Shown here piece after piece: positions 1-10,779 of a DNA stretch of 64,000 nt. This DNA comes from Thelonectria olida (taxonomy: Eukaryota; Ascomycota; Sordariomycetes; Hypocreales; Nectriaceae). The stretch is taken from NCBI GenBank assembly GCA_020736575.1, contig JAGPYM010000032.1, positions 186,001-250,000 of the forward strand, written 5' to 3'. Each line of letters begins with the position of its first letter. The stretch's first letter is position 1. The notes under the pieces are model-generated. The model ran no database searches and had not been told where the DNA came from. It saw only the letters and a list, made by a program, of their open reading frames with translations. The position numbers were made by a program, and so were the translations under genes.

Positions 1-1
1 C

Positions 2-1459
2 ACGAACCGTTTCAAGCTCCCACTCTTCCAGGTGACTGGACAAACCTGCCTTGGGTCCGTCTACAATGCTGCATTTGGAGTGATCGACAACGAGAGGGTT
101 GAAGGATTTCGGTTTCTTTTGGACGCGATTAGGGACCTGGCGGTCCGGCACGATATCCGTTTTCCTGACGTGGCTATTACCGACTTTGACGAAAGAATGA
201 AGGCCACTATTGCTGATGCCTTTCCCGACACCCAGCAGCAACTCTGTATCCATCATATCAATTCCAACGTATTCCTCCGGGCCAAACAGAGATGGAAGTA
301 CAAGACAGACGCATCGAGCGGTGAGGATTGCGAGTCGCACGAGCCACCCAATCGCACACAAGAGCAGCTATTGCTAAACGATGAAGACCGGCTCGCAATC
401 AAGCTATCTACAACTCAAGGGAAAGCGACTACTGAATCTATTAGCCACGACTATCGAGGGATGCTTGAGATGTGGAAAGCTGTTGTTTTTGCCGAGACCG
501 AGAAAGAGCACGACAACGCATGGCTTATGCTCTGCAAAGAGTTCGACGACCAAAGAGCCATTCTCCTATATCTCTACAGAACCTATATGCCTATAAGGGC
601 ACAATGGGCACGTTGCTTCATTCGAGGGTATCGTAATTTCGGTATACGTGTAACTTCAGGAACGGAAGCAAGCAACAACAGCATCAAGAGCTACCTGCTA
701 AATGGTATGAGCCATTTATTCCGGCTAGCCGAGGCGATTGAGGAGATGATGGCGGACCAGGAGGCAAATTTTACCGACCGATGTGCCCAAGATGGGGTTC
801 TCACGAAACGTGAATATTCCAGACAGACTTCCGACTACCTTGGGGAGCTCCGAACAACAATGTCACTTAAAGGCTTAACCCTCATTACAACGCAGTACCG
901 AAGGGCGTTGAAAGGGGTACCAACAAAGTCGAATCCTAAACCGGAGTTGATTGGAAACTGCGGTGTCGATTGCCTAGTTTCGGTAGAGCTAGGTATTCCC
1001 TGCTACCACAAGGTCTACGCTAAGCTATTATCCGGTAAAACCTTCTCCAAGTGGGAGGTTCATCAACGATGGCATCTACGGGAATCCGCGGTGGATAGCC
1101 CTTACTGGCGAATACTCGACCCAAAAATTGCCACAGCACTTCGTGGAAGGCCCAAAAATGTTGCTCAGCCCGTCCCTGAGCGGCTGGCTATCGGAGCGAG
1201 TAGCCAGCATCGGGGACCTCAAGAACGTCAGCCGGATGGTCAGCCTAATAGCCAGCTACCCTGCCTTCCATGCGGGACCCCAGTAAGCACAGCGGTTGAG
1301 GGCAGCCGGGCCCGGAACAGCCAGCCCACTGTTGGTAGTTTATCGTCAGAGCATCATGGTTCCCCGAGACGTAGAGCCGCTCTCGGACCTGGTAATACTA
1401 CAGGGATACGTGCGAGTGGACAGAGAATGCAACCAAGTGTACGAAGACAAAGGGTTTAG
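2..1459 (+). CDS. Mutator-like (MULE) transposase, 5' end outside window
   Basis: The reading frame is open from base 2, so the gene starts left of the window; the GTG at 32 is not a real start. The first residues (LPLFQVTGQTCLG, then FGVIDNE) fit the start of the DDE core of fungal MULE transposases. AITDFDERMKATIADAFP and CIHHINSNVF are the second catalytic Asp region and the conserved C/H motif that follows it. Near residue 315 a SWIM-like zinc-binding pattern (CGVDCLVSVELGIPCYH) is followed by the usual WHLRES stretch. The last 110 residues are Pro/Gln/Arg-rich and low complexity. MULEs move by cut-and-paste in the nucleus. No stop interrupts the visible part, but the terminal inverted repeats cannot be judged because one end is missing. 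Confidence 0.85.
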   Translation, partial: TNRFKLPLFQVTGQTCLGSVYNAAFGVIDNERVEGFRFLLDAIRDLAVRHDIRFPDVAITDFDERMKATIADAFPDTQQQLCIHHINSNVFLRAKQRWKYKTDASSGEDCESHEPPNRTQEQLLLNDEDRLAIKLSTTQGKATTESISHDYRGMLEMWKAVVFAETEKEHDNAWLMLCKEFDDQRAILLYLYRTYMPIRAQWARCFIRGYRNFGIRVTSGTEASNNSIKSYLLNGMSHLFRLAEAIEEMMADQEANFTDRCAQDGVLTKREYSRQTSDYLGELRTTMSLKGLTLITTQYRRALKGVPTKSNPKPELIGNCGVDCLVSVELGIPCYHKVYAKLLSGKTFSKWEVHQRWHLRESAVDSPYWRILDPKIATALRGRPKNVAQPVPERLAIGASSQHRGPQERQPDGQPNSQLPCLPCGTPVSTAVEGSRARNSQPTVGSLSSEHHGSPRRRAALGPGNTTGIRASGQRMQPSVRRQRV

Positions 1460-2129
1460 GGTTGGGATAGGGTTTATTAAGAGCTATAACTAGCTATCTG
1501 CCTACTTATTTTATACTAAAAACATACTAGGAAAAATAAAAATAATAAAAGGAAAATAGAAAGGGGTTAAAAGAGCTAGGAAAAAAGAAGGAAATAAAAA
1601 AGGTAGAAAAGATAAAAAAGATTAAAAGAAAGAGAAAGGGAAAAATAAAAGAAAATAAAAGTAAATAGTAAAAAATAGAAATAAATAAAAAGAGATAAAG
1701 GTTAGGGTAAAAGAAATAGTAAGAAATAAAAAGAGGCCTTTAAAGGCGTGCTTGGCTTGTCACGGCCCATGCCATGACCCCGTGGGGGACCAGGCGGTCA
1801 ACCACGGCAGAACCCAGTAGACCCACAAAAACTACCCTATGAGCGTAAATCGTCATATGCAAGTCGAACCAGGTCGGTTCGACTCAACTCGACTATGCAA
1901 GTCGAACCAGGTCGGTTCGACTCGAGTCGACCACAATCGACTCACAGAAGTAGCCGGTATATAAACACACTCATTTAGCACATTAGATAGATACAGCCAC
2001 TTCAGCTTTCAATACAACTTGGTTACACTCATCTACTTTGAGCACATTACCAGACGTAACAACCCACTACATTGCTCAGACCTTAACGCCCTGATCTCTC
2101 TGCCAACATAAACCTAGAACCCTCTAGTC
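1460..2129. repeat. Gene-free stretch: purine-rich tract and solo-LTR-like block
   Basis: Bases 1510-1740 are almost pure A/G with scattered T. From 1758 a block begins TGTCACGG and can be ended at an ACTACA at 2071. The flanking pentamers are TGGCT (1753-1757) and TTGCT (2072-2076), a 4/5 match. A TATATAAA box lies near 1967. Within it a 38-bp unit is repeated in tandem at 1857 and 1895; each copy holds the inverted pair GTCGAACC/GGTTCGAC. The TG...CA ends, internal TATA box and near-duplication suggest a solo LTR of a Gypsy-like element, but no second copy is in the window. Part of it could instead be the 3' UTR of the adjacent minus-strand LINE. Confidence 0.35.
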
Positions 2130-3760
2130 TTATCCGTTGGGAATTGACCAGATCGTTACATGGCTAGGCCTAGACTTAGTAATAGAGGCTGCAGCTGCAG
2201 CTCTAGTCTTAGTCAGGGCGAGCCCGATAGTCGTATCCAACCAAGAGGCTGCTGCCGGCCCTACTAGCTTTTGAAGGCTCTTATAGGTCTGAGCAGTTGA
2301 CTGTTCCATTAGACCGCCGGCTGAGATAACAATTGGATGAAAAAAGGGGCCTAGGGCCGCGTATTTCCTCCTCTTGTCGTCTGCAGCCTTCGCTAGGGTC
2401 TCGAGGGCTTCTTCCTTAGACGAATTAGCGTTTATTGCCACGACTTTAACATCGTAGAAATAGCGGCTAGTGCCTAGAATAGCTGAAAAGTCGGCTCGCA
2501 GGCTAGTATTCGGACCAATCAGGGGCTCGATTTCCACTTCCAAGCTAGTCTTAGTAGAGAGGGTGTTTCGAAAAGCATAGACTAGTTGGTTGTGGCGAGC
2601 AATCCACCTACGGGCAGCTGCCTTGCAGGTGTCCTCGTGGTTGGTCAAGACTAGGTCTCCGCAATGGCTGCAGGTTGTTCCTAGGGGCTTGATTGGCAGG
2701 AGGAAACGGGTCCTAATAGCCTCAGTGGCTTCCAAGTCTGCAAAAATAAGGGATTTTTGAGTGGGCAAGACTTGTAGCCACTTACGGCCGAGATAGGAGG
2801 CGTTTTCCTGTAGGGAACGCAGCTGCGGGGGTTGTAGGGACGCCCGGAGGCTCTCGAGGTGTTCCTTATTGTGGTTGGCTAGGACCTCTTGGGCTGTGGG
2901 CACAGCACTCGGGCCAGTTCCTTCCACATAGGGTCCCGGGGCTGGGCTAGCCAATGAGAGGGGGGCTATTCGGGAGATTATCCCTCTAGCTGCCTCTTTG
3001 GCTGCCTGGTGCAGGCCTGGGGCTAGGTCCATATGTATAGGGATTCCAAAGCCGCCTTCCCTAGCCGGCAGACCAATAAGCTCTCTCGGAATGTCTAGAG
3101 AGCAGTCTCCAGGGCCCCTAGAGGCTAGGTCCTGTAGGGCAGACTGGATGGCTTTATCAGCTGTGTCCCATAGGGTCAGAAGGCCCCTAGGTTCTAGCTG
3201 CCGCAGCAGGTGCCGGAGGAGAAGGTGGATACTGCCCCGTAGGAGTAGCAGGAAGTGCTGCTTAGGCAGGCCAATCATAGCCTTAATAGCCTCTTGCAGC
3301 TGGGCTATCTTGGCTGCTAGGAACGCCTTCCTAGGCTCTAGGGGACCAATGAAGGTGCCTAGGGCGGCTAGGCCGTCTTTCCTTAGGTCTTGGATGCTGT
3401 ATTCCTTACTTTTCCTTGTGTTAAGGGTAAGAGGGGAATTCCGGAAGACCTGATTGGCTGCTGCTAGGGCGTTTCCCGCGGGGCCCTTGTCGAGAATGAA
3501 GATGTTATCAAGGTAGGCCACTATGAGTGCGTTAGGCAGCTTAGCAGCTAGGGCCTCTAGGGTAGGTCGGATAGCTAGGGAGAAAAGAAGGGGCCCGAAC
3601 GGGTCTCCCTGACGGACACCGTTAGCAGAGGCTATAGCAGCCCCGCCTGCTGTGACTAGCAGGCTGGGTTTGTTATAGGCCCAAGCTGTGGCTCGGTAGA
3701 GGCTTGAGGCGTGCTTAGCCACAGATGCAGCTATGCTAGCCCTTTCCATCGAGTAGTAGT
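2130..3760 (-). CDS. C-terminal half of a LINE reverse transcriptase with restriction-like endonuclease
   Basis: The open frame runs from 3887 to 2130, but the family-like part starts near 3760. RT motifs present are GVRQGDPFGPLLFSLA and the catalytic-box region IVAYLDNIFIL; the usual Y-x-D-D is Y-L-D-N here, so the second metal-binding Asp is lost. The C-terminus has CSHCG, H-x-D-T-C and RWIARHN, then R-A-D-F...YDVKVV. This matches the CCHC plus (R/K)PD-X12-14-D layout of restriction-like endonuclease LINEs (R2/CRE/NeSL/Utopia-like clades). The RT fingers and any N-terminal domains are missing. The first 45 residues of the open frame look like foreign sequence from the adjacent LINE's 3' UTR. 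The element is 5'-truncated and probably dead. Confidence 0.75.
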
Positions 3761-4136
3761 AGTATATTTTTCGTCCGAGGGCCGTGAGGCCCGTAAATTG
3801 GGGCACAGGACGTGCTGAGCTAGAGTCTCTAATGCTAAATTCTACGCAATGTTTTCGTAAAATACAGAACATACCACTATCCAGCATATCATCGGCTCAA
3901 AGGCGCATTCTGTCGAGCCTGTTACCCGTCAGCGGGATCACCAGGCGCGGCTATCACAGCAGTAGCCGCTACGTGGGCCAGTCTTTAGGGAGACTGGGGA
4001 GAGAGCATTGACACGGCTGCCCGAGGCGGCCGAGCCCGTGTAATTGAAGAAAAGGAATACAGGAGAAGAGAGGAGAGGAGAGAGAATAGAACAAAAGGAG
4101 AGGAAGAGACGCGAGTGTGTCTTGAGTCTGCCTCAT

Positions 4137-7100
4137 CTAGTAACGAGGACAAATCTTTTTGAAGAAGGCGCTCGAATTAGCCAGCTTGGTGTACTTGTCG
4201 AAATTTCTTCCTATCGCCAGGTTGACTGTTACGGTTGGCGACGGGACAAGCCTTATTCGACACCGTCGCGGTACTTTTCTGCAGTAGAAGATATGATCAG
4301 AGGCTTTGCGTCGCCCGCACGAGCAGGTCACTCGCGCGTCTTCGTGGTTGAATCGTTCGTGGTATGCAGCGAAATCCCCATGGAGGGACCTTGCTGCAAG
4401 TAGATGGTGCAAAGTAGCCCGAGGGAGCGAGAGCTCCGGCGGGCAGAGTGTAGTTGCCTTGAGATTGAATCTCTTATATTGCTCGGGGGCGGAAGTTGAC
4501 CACCATGTTTCGAAGGCTGCCTTCGGTTTCTGCCTCGCCATCCTTCGTAGGTATGCTAGTGTCGGCTGAGCGCCCTCCGGCTCTGGCAGCGAGGAAGCTG
4601 CTTTTGCTAGCTTATCGGCTTGTTCATTGCCGGGGATGTTTGTGTGGCCAGGTATCCAGCGCACTTGTGTAGCGCTATGAGATGTAGCCAGCGCCTGGAA
4701 CTCGAGGAATACTGCTTGTGAGGAATCGGACGGTGTGCGGCGTAGGCATGTGGCGGCTGCCAGGTTGTCTAGGCAGACTATAATGTCTCGTGTCGCTGAT
4801 CCTGGGAGGCTCAGAGCGGCCTTGAGGCCCTCCAATGCTCCTGTGGCTTCCGCATCAAAGACCTCGGCAGGTCCAAGCCGGCCCGAGCCGCCGTAGATGG
4901 AAAGGTCGTTCTGGTGAATGGCGAAGCCATAGCTGGCTGCTCCCTCCGAGGACAAGGAGCCGTCCGAATATACGATCAAGGTGGTTGGGCCTACTGACTC
5001 AACCCACCGGAGGAAGGCCTCAGCCGATTCCTCTTTCGGAGCTGTCTGTAGGGGTATGTCTTGTTCCTTGCTGAGGCGTTTTTGCATGAGAGCCGGCCGT
5101 GGGCAGGGTGCGAGGAGCTCATTAGTCCGCCGGAGGCGAGTCCTGAAGCTGCTCTCTGCTGGAATTTGGTACTTCCGCTTGACGAGTGGGTGGTACGTGG
5201 GTTGTTTGGGTGGAAGCGTGCGCTTCACGAGAGGGTGGGCCTCATCTAGGGATTTGAGTCGGGCGGAGAAGCGGTATCGACGTGCTTCGAGAAGCAGAGC
5301 GATAGGAGGGATGCCGCTTTCCCGATGGAGGATGGCGATCGGGGTCGTCTTCCAGACGGGGAGTATAGCTCGCATAGATTGAACCATAGTCTTGTTCATT
5401 CTCTGCAAGAGATGTCCAATGCTTGACGGACGGTCTTTGTATGGTTGGTTCCACCGAGGCCGGGTTGCCCCTGGGTACCACACTTCGGTGCCATAGAGCA
5501 GGACCGGTTCGACGCAGGCCCTGACGGCGCTTCGCACGGCACTGGGGAGCGGGCCGTGTATCGTGTTGGTGAGTCCTCGCAGATGGTAGGCGACAGCCTG
5601 TGCCTTAGCCGCCCACTTCTCTATGTGGACTCGGAAAGATAGGTTGCTGTCTAGCCAGATGCCTAGCCAGCGCATTGCTGCCTCGGGGTGCTTCTCGACA
5701 TCGCCATGGCGTATGGCCGGTGCGGTCTCGAGTTTGCTCCGAGAGAAGTGCATGACTTCTGTCTTCTTAGGGTCGAAAGATACCCCGTTTGCGGCGCCCC
5801 AGCGGACCATTTCATCGACAGATCTTGATGCTGCGGCCGCTGTTTCCTCTACCGTGTCGCCCGTGCACAGAATGGCTGTGTCGTCTGCGTAACCGAACCG
5901 GCCTCGTGTGTTGCTTAGTCGGTAGATAGGCTCTGTGTATAGCGGAAAGAGGATCGGCGATACCGGCGACCCTTGCGGGAGACCGCATTGGAGGGGGGAG
6001 AGCGGGCTGATTGTATCTTGGTATCTGACGCAGGCGGAACGGTCGTCCATGAAGGACCCGGCCCATCGTGCGACATGTTCGGGCCAGCCTTGTTCGCGAA
6101 GCCGCAAAATTAGTCTGTTACGCAAGACAGTGTCAAAAGCGCCTTGAATATCCATCGTGACCAGCGTGGCCACCTTCTTGAGAGCAAATACTTCCTCAAT
6201 GTCGTGGACCAGGGCAGCCACGAGGTCGGTCGCAGACCTCTTTGGGAGCGCCCCAGCCTGCTGTGGGTGGAGGACGCCATGGTGGATGCATGCCCATGCG
6301 AGACGGCGCGCGACCAGCCGTTCTAGTCCCTTGCCGAGACAAGAAAGCAGAGAGATGGGTCGCCATGCTCTCGGCTCTGTCAGGTCTCTACGTCCGGGTT
6401 TAGCAATCATGACCACCTCTGCCGCCCTGAAAGGTTTCGGGTGGTGGCCTATGGCAAGGCATCCCTCGAAGAGGCGGCGGACGTGTGGTCCAATGATGTG
6501 CCATACTGCTGTGAGGAGTTTGACTGTGATGTTGTCGGCTCCTGGGGATGTGTTCCCGGTACGGAGAGTCGCGTCCTGTGCTTCCTCTAGGGAGATTTCC
6601 TGCGAAAACGGGATCATTCTGCGAGGGCTAACCTGAATCCAGGGGTCCCGAATGTCGTCCTCGGCTGTTCGACGCTCTAGAGTAGCTCGCCGGAGCGCGT
6701 TGGCCTTGTCGAGCTGGGTTTCGTAAACCACGTCGTCCACTTGCAGTGGGGGCGGCTGGAAGGCTCCTGGTGATCTCAGCCACCGGACGGCCTTGAAGAC
6801 GGAACTGCTGTCCGAAAAGCTGTTGATGAGGTTCCGCCAGTAGAGCCTTTTGGCACGGCGGACCACACGGTGGAAATCCCGTTTGGCAAGCTGAACTTCT
6901 TGGTTGAATCCAAGGGGGTAGAGCCTTCTGATCGCACGGTATCCGGCTGCGGCAAGGGCGCACTCTTCGGTCCACCACGGAGCGTTGCGTGCTCCCTTCC
7001 TCGCCGGCCGGCCTGCTGCCTTCGCTGCTGACTGCAGGAGGTTCACAAGCGTAGACGCGAGCTCGTCTAGTTCTGGTGCGCTCGAGGCAGCGACCGGGAT

Positions 7101-7860
7101 CCCAGTCGACCCGAGTTCTACGATTTCGACGAACCGCTTGAGCTCATCGTCTGTCGTTACCCGGATTTTGCCTGGCTGTATTGGGGCCGGCTCGATGTTT
7201 GGGAGCGTTAGGCTAAGAGTGAAGTGATCGGAGCTGGTGGCGAGGTGGTCCTCGATGTTAGCCTCAGCAAGAGGTACGTTCGTAAAGGCGAGGTCGATTG
7301 TGTTTCCATGCGGGTTTGTAGGGACGTCTGAGGTGTTCAGCAGGCCGAGGTCATTTTCCGATGCCCAGTAGGCAATCTCGTGGCCGCCGTTCGTAGTTGG
7401 GCCTGTCTGCCATGTATGATGTCTAGCGTTGAAGTCGCCTGCCACGAGGCAGCGATCAGGGATCGGCCATTGCAGCAAAGTATCCAGCGCATCTCTTTCG
7501 TCGTTCTGGCGATAGAAGTTGACTATTATTGTATCGTTGACCGTGAGCCATAGGATATCGCGGCTTTTGTATGGACGATTCTGGTCTGCCGAGAGCTTAG
7601 AATCTCGGCGGACGTATGTCATAACTCTGGGTCGAGTGGAGTTGCTGTCCCAGGCTTCAACTGGAGAGTAGGTATCGTATGCAGGATGGGTCTTCGTGAG
7701 ACAGCGGGAGTTTGCTGTTGTTGTCCATGGTTCTTGGAGGAGCACGATGTCGTATAGTTCAGAGTCTGCTAATGCAAGGGCACAGTCGTGGACCGGAGGG
7801 ACCTTGCCGACGTTGGCTTGAAAGACCCTGAGGGTCTTTTTATCGCATCTTCGTGTTCGC
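4137..7860 (-). CDS. LINE ORF2: endonuclease, reverse transcriptase and RNase H
   Basis: The first ATG gives 1,202 residues from 7745, but the frame is open upstream and encodes the expected start of the endonuclease (RVFQANVGKVPP, then IVLLQEPW), so the true start is near or above 7850. Endonuclease motifs AGDFNARHHTW and SSDHFTLSL are intact. RT shows the A motif MDIQGAFD, GLPQGSPVSP and the catalytic FGYADDTAIL. RNase H has the four acidic positions (YSDGS, DAEATGAL, CLDNLAA, NEQADKLA). A terminal CSCG...H...C knuckle follows. The protein nicks target DNA and reverse-transcribes its own RNA there. No internal stop or frameshift was seen, so it may still be functional if ORF1 is supplied. 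Confidence 0.9.
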
Positions 7861-7866
7861 GGACGC

Positions 7867-9506
7867 CTACTCGTGCCCGTGATCGTGGGGACGCGTGATC
7901 AGGACGATGCGGCGCTTCCTTGGGGACCCGGGTCTTGGGTGCTCGGGTTCCTCCTCTGCCTCGGGGGTAGTGGCCACCATTATGCAAGAGGGCGCTCTTG
8001 ACGCGGCCGGACTGGGAGCCCGAGGGCTCGATTGTTCTAGCGGCCCGGTGCTATCTTGCTGTGGGCCGTCTTGCAGGTCAGGTGCGTGTCGTTGCGCTTC
8101 TACGTTGCGCTGGCGATATGTTTCAGCGCCCACAGCTCGGACATGGTCCCTTTGTTCTTTGGTCAGTCGGCGGAAAACGCCGTGTACCTTCTTCGGGCGA
8201 GCTGGGCATTTGCCGTAGTTGGCGCTGTGCGGGCCGAGGCAGTTGGCGCATTGCTCGGGGGCGGTACAGTCCCCGGAGTCGTGGCCGGAGGCCTTGCCGC
8301 AGCGTTTGCACAGGGGGAGCCGATGGCAGGTACGTGACGGGTGGTAGTCCAAGCATACACTGCACTGCCTTGGCTGGTCGGTTTTCTTAATGAGTCTTGC
8401 CGGTCGGCTGCCGAAGAGGCGCCAGTATTTCTTGACTGGCTCCAGGAAGGATACAAGCAAGGTTTTCGTTAGGGGGTTGTCGGGTTGGTGCCGCGCGGGC
8501 GTATGTTGACGGGCTTCAGCCCTGTCTGGATTTCAATTTCTTCATTCACGGCAGCGTCACTATCCGCTTCGTTGCCGTAGAGGTCGGTCAGTTTGCAGGG
8601 GTAATCTGAGACCAGGTAGGTAAACCATTCCTTTCTAGTCTCTATGGCGGCGGCCCCTAAGTCGGTTGCCCATTCAGTCTGTCTCTGCACGAGGAGGTCG
8701 CGGGTGGTCACATCCGCGGCGAGGACGGCCCATCCGGACCTGACTTGGAGCACCCGCGGGATCTTGCGTGGATCCACTCCGAGTTTCCGGGATATATGGG
8801 CCCGGATTGCGTAGTCGTTGTGGGCCCTAGCCGGAGCTTCGGCGTCCAGTCGGATGAAGACGCGGAGATCCTCCCGGGGTGGGGCACCTACAGTCGGTTG
8901 TCCCTGGCGATGAGGGGGCTGTTGTTGTTGACGATGTTGTTGACGGTGTCGGGGTTGGCGGGCAAGGGCGTTGTTCGCAGCCGGGGGCGAGGCCGCGATG
9001 GCGCTGTAGGTAGGCACGGGAGCAGATTTGGCGTCAGTGAGCGCCTGATTCCAGGAGTCTAGGAAGCTATCAGCAAACTTTTGGGCGAATTCCCGTTCGG
9101 GCCCAGTGGTGAATTGTTTCGCTGCTTCTTCGAATTTAGCGCAGAAGGCCTGAAACACCTTCAACTTGGCATTGTACTCCTCCACACGGTCGCGTGCGAG
9201 CTTAGTGGCTGCTTCAAAAATGGAGACTGGTTGCTGTTCAGTAGTCGGGGTAGGGTCAGGGGAGGGGTCAGGATGGGCGAGCTGGGCTCCTTCCGTAGCC
9301 GCAGCAGTAGAGATTGCATTGAGAGGCGAAGACGGCGTTTGAGCCGTCCTCCCGAAGGCGGGCGTGACACCAACAGGTCCATTCACGACAGAGGGGCTGT
9401 TTTGCAAGAGGGCAGTGCGGGCTCCTCGATTGAGGTTGGCAGGAGTATGGATTCCCAGGTCAAAAGGACACGGGTCAGCAGGCGGGCAGGAGGTGGCGGA
9501 TGCCAT
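7867..9506 (-). pseudogene. LINE ORF1 (gag-like RNA-binding protein), split by a frameshift
   Basis: The upstream part (9506 to 8469, 345 residues) starts MASATSCPPA, has a Gln-rich middle and an RRM-like second half (RVFIRLDAEAP through RSGWAVLAADV), ending at TAA. The downstream part (frame open from about 8475 to 7867) continues the same family protein: RLFGSRPARLIKK, then three zinc knuckles with CSVC/CKRCG/CANCLG and following H and C residues. The two parts join only if one base is gained, or a -1 slip occurs, in the C5 run just before the TAA. In intact elements both parts belong to one nucleic-acid chaperone that coats LINE RNA. This is either a one-base deletion or a slippage site. 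Confidence 0.75.
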
Positions 9507-10131
9507 CGCCGCCGCCGTGGGCTGCGCGAAGCGCAGGATTGTGGTTGTTGTGGTGCACTTGTTAAGAAAGATAGTGTAATTAGGGCTACTTTCTTAACAC
9601 CTGCGTGCCAAGAAAGTAAGATGACAAAGGAAGGTGCGCGGGATACGCGGTAGCCCCTATCCTGCGCATATAGGGTAAGCTGGCTCGCGTAACATCCTCT
9701 TGAGCAAAACAATCGAGATGCCAATAAACACGCTGGTCTCTTCCTGAGAATACGACAGGAAGCAACTAGAATTTCGTCGTGACCCGGGATGATACGGCAT
9801 TCGTGTTGATTCACGTGCTCAAGGTTGCCTCGGCGGCACTGTTGAAATGAGAAGATTCAGATTGCTTAATTCATACAAGTGAGAGGTGGAAGGGCCAGCA
9901 TCTTTATATAGGTATGGGTAGCTGGAGAATGTTCTAGGGCTCTGCCACCGACTTGATCGTCCAACACCCTTGACTTCCAACAGGCATCGCAGCCATTCTC
10001 GAGGAGAGTGGGAGAATTTATAGTCTCCCGCAAGCTTCTCCATTGTTGTGTGTATATGTGTTTCCGCCAAATAAACGTTGAGCATGTCGGAACAGGGCGT
10101 GTATACCGTTGGCTCGGCTAACTACCGAGGC
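9507..10131. other. LINE 5' UTR and flank with a hairpin; no gene
   Basis: This stretch lies upstream of LINE ORF1. A perfect 10-bp inverted repeat (GTTAAGAAAG at 9561, CTTTCTTAAC at 9589) with an 18-nt loop could form a hairpin in the LINE leader. A 98-bp segment at 9651-9748 recurs at 32145-32242. No convincing host gene was seen. Confidence 0.5.
9651..9748 (+). repeat. 98-bp dispersed repeat, copy 1
   Basis: This segment matches 32145-32242 in the same orientation with only a handful of differences, mostly in the first 35 bases; the last 60 are essentially identical up to TTCCTGAG. The flanks are unrelated. Both copies encode the same chance peptide on the minus strand, which shows how close they are. 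It could be the conserved end of an unrecognised repeat family. No inverted termini or target duplications were seen. Confidence 0.85.
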
Positions 10132-10779
10132 TCATTCCATTATGGATTGCCCATTCAGACCGTCTTGGAAAGCCTGAACTAATGCTTCATGACCATTCTC
10201 AGCAGCCTTCGAGAGCGGCGTCCGACCTTCATTATCCCTCGAGCCCGTATCGACATTGCCCGACTCCAACAGTAGCTTGACGATAGCATCATAGCCAAAC
10301 CAGGCAGCCCTCGAGAGCGGCGTCCGACCATCCTTATCCCTCGAATCCGGATCAACTTTGCCCGACTCTAGCAGTAGCTTGACGATAGCGCCATGGCCAC
10401 CCCAGGCAGCCTCTGACAGCGGCGTTCGACCGCAATAATTCCGGAAGTCCATATCGATGTTACCCGAATCTAACAGCAGCTTAACCACCCCTTCGTGCCC
10501 ACTGGTCGCCGCAATCTCCAATGCCCGGCCAGAAATATCACTTCCGATATGAACATTAGTCCATGCATCTATTGCTTTCTGGGCCGTCCTCTCTCGGCCA
10601 TATATTGCAGCCCACACTAAGGCCGAGCTACTAGACTGCCGTATATTGTGGCGATAGAGATAGGGATCCAGCAGACAATACAGGCGGCGATTTGTTCGAG
10701 CCAGAGCTTTGATATCCCTCTCCAATTCTAGGCAGTTAGCCAAGGATTGAAGTAATTCGTTCGCCAGATCAGTAAACAT
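10132..10779 (-). CDS. F-box-like protein with ankyrin repeats
   Basis: 215 residues in one exon. Residues 1-45 (DLANELLQSLANCLE, then LARTNRRLYCLLDPYLY) match the degenerate F-box helix pair common at the N-terminus of fungal ankyrin proteins. Residues 50-205 form about five ankyrin repeats; three close copies carry the GRTPLS-A-A-x-x-G-H/Y core with VKLLLESG. F-box/ankyrin proteins can act as substrate receptors for SCF ubiquitin ligases, but the substrate here is unknown. It is short compared with many family members, which run to several hundred residues, so it may be a truncated or young copy. It lies between a LINE and a 65-bp tandem repeat. No frame damage is visible. Confidence 0.8.
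   Translation of the reverse strand: MFTDLANELLQSLANCLELERDIKALARTNRRLYCLLDPYLYRHNIRQSSSSALVWAAIYGRERTAQKAIDAWTNVHIGSDISGRALEIAATSGHEGVVKLLLDSGNIDMDFRNYCGRTPLSEAAWGGHGAIVKLLLESGKVDPDSRDKDGRTPLSRAAWFGYDAIVKLLLESGNVDTGSRDNEGRTPLSKAAENGHEALVQAFQDGLNGQSIME

Larger units (their letters stand above)
3761..9640 (-). mobile_element. Tad/I-type non-LTR retrotransposon (LINE), nearly full length
   Basis: The element runs on the minus strand: 5' UTR above 9506, ORF1 (9506 to 7867 in two frames), ORF2 (about 7860 to 4137), then a pyrimidine-rich 3' UTR. The 3' end may be the TAC repeat near 3750-3762, where sequence related to another LINE resumes. Domain order (gag-like protein with CCHC knuckles, apurinic-type endonuclease, RT, RNase H, C-terminal CCHC) is that of fungal Tad1-like elements. 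Only ORF1 shows a break. The exact 5' end and target duplications were not found, so the outer limits are estimates. Confidence 0.75.

Noticed and set aside
32..34. GTG as start of the MULE transposase
   Set aside because: The same frame continues to base 2 with family-like residues, so the gene simply runs off the window.
1448..1476. Telomere-like words (TTAGGG, GGGTTT)
   Set aside because: Only one or two imperfect units at the end of the MULE gene, not an array.
4044..7227. Many plus-strand ORFs across 4.0-7.2 kb
   Set aside because: They are shadows of the minus-strand LINE ORF2, which has all catalytic motifs.
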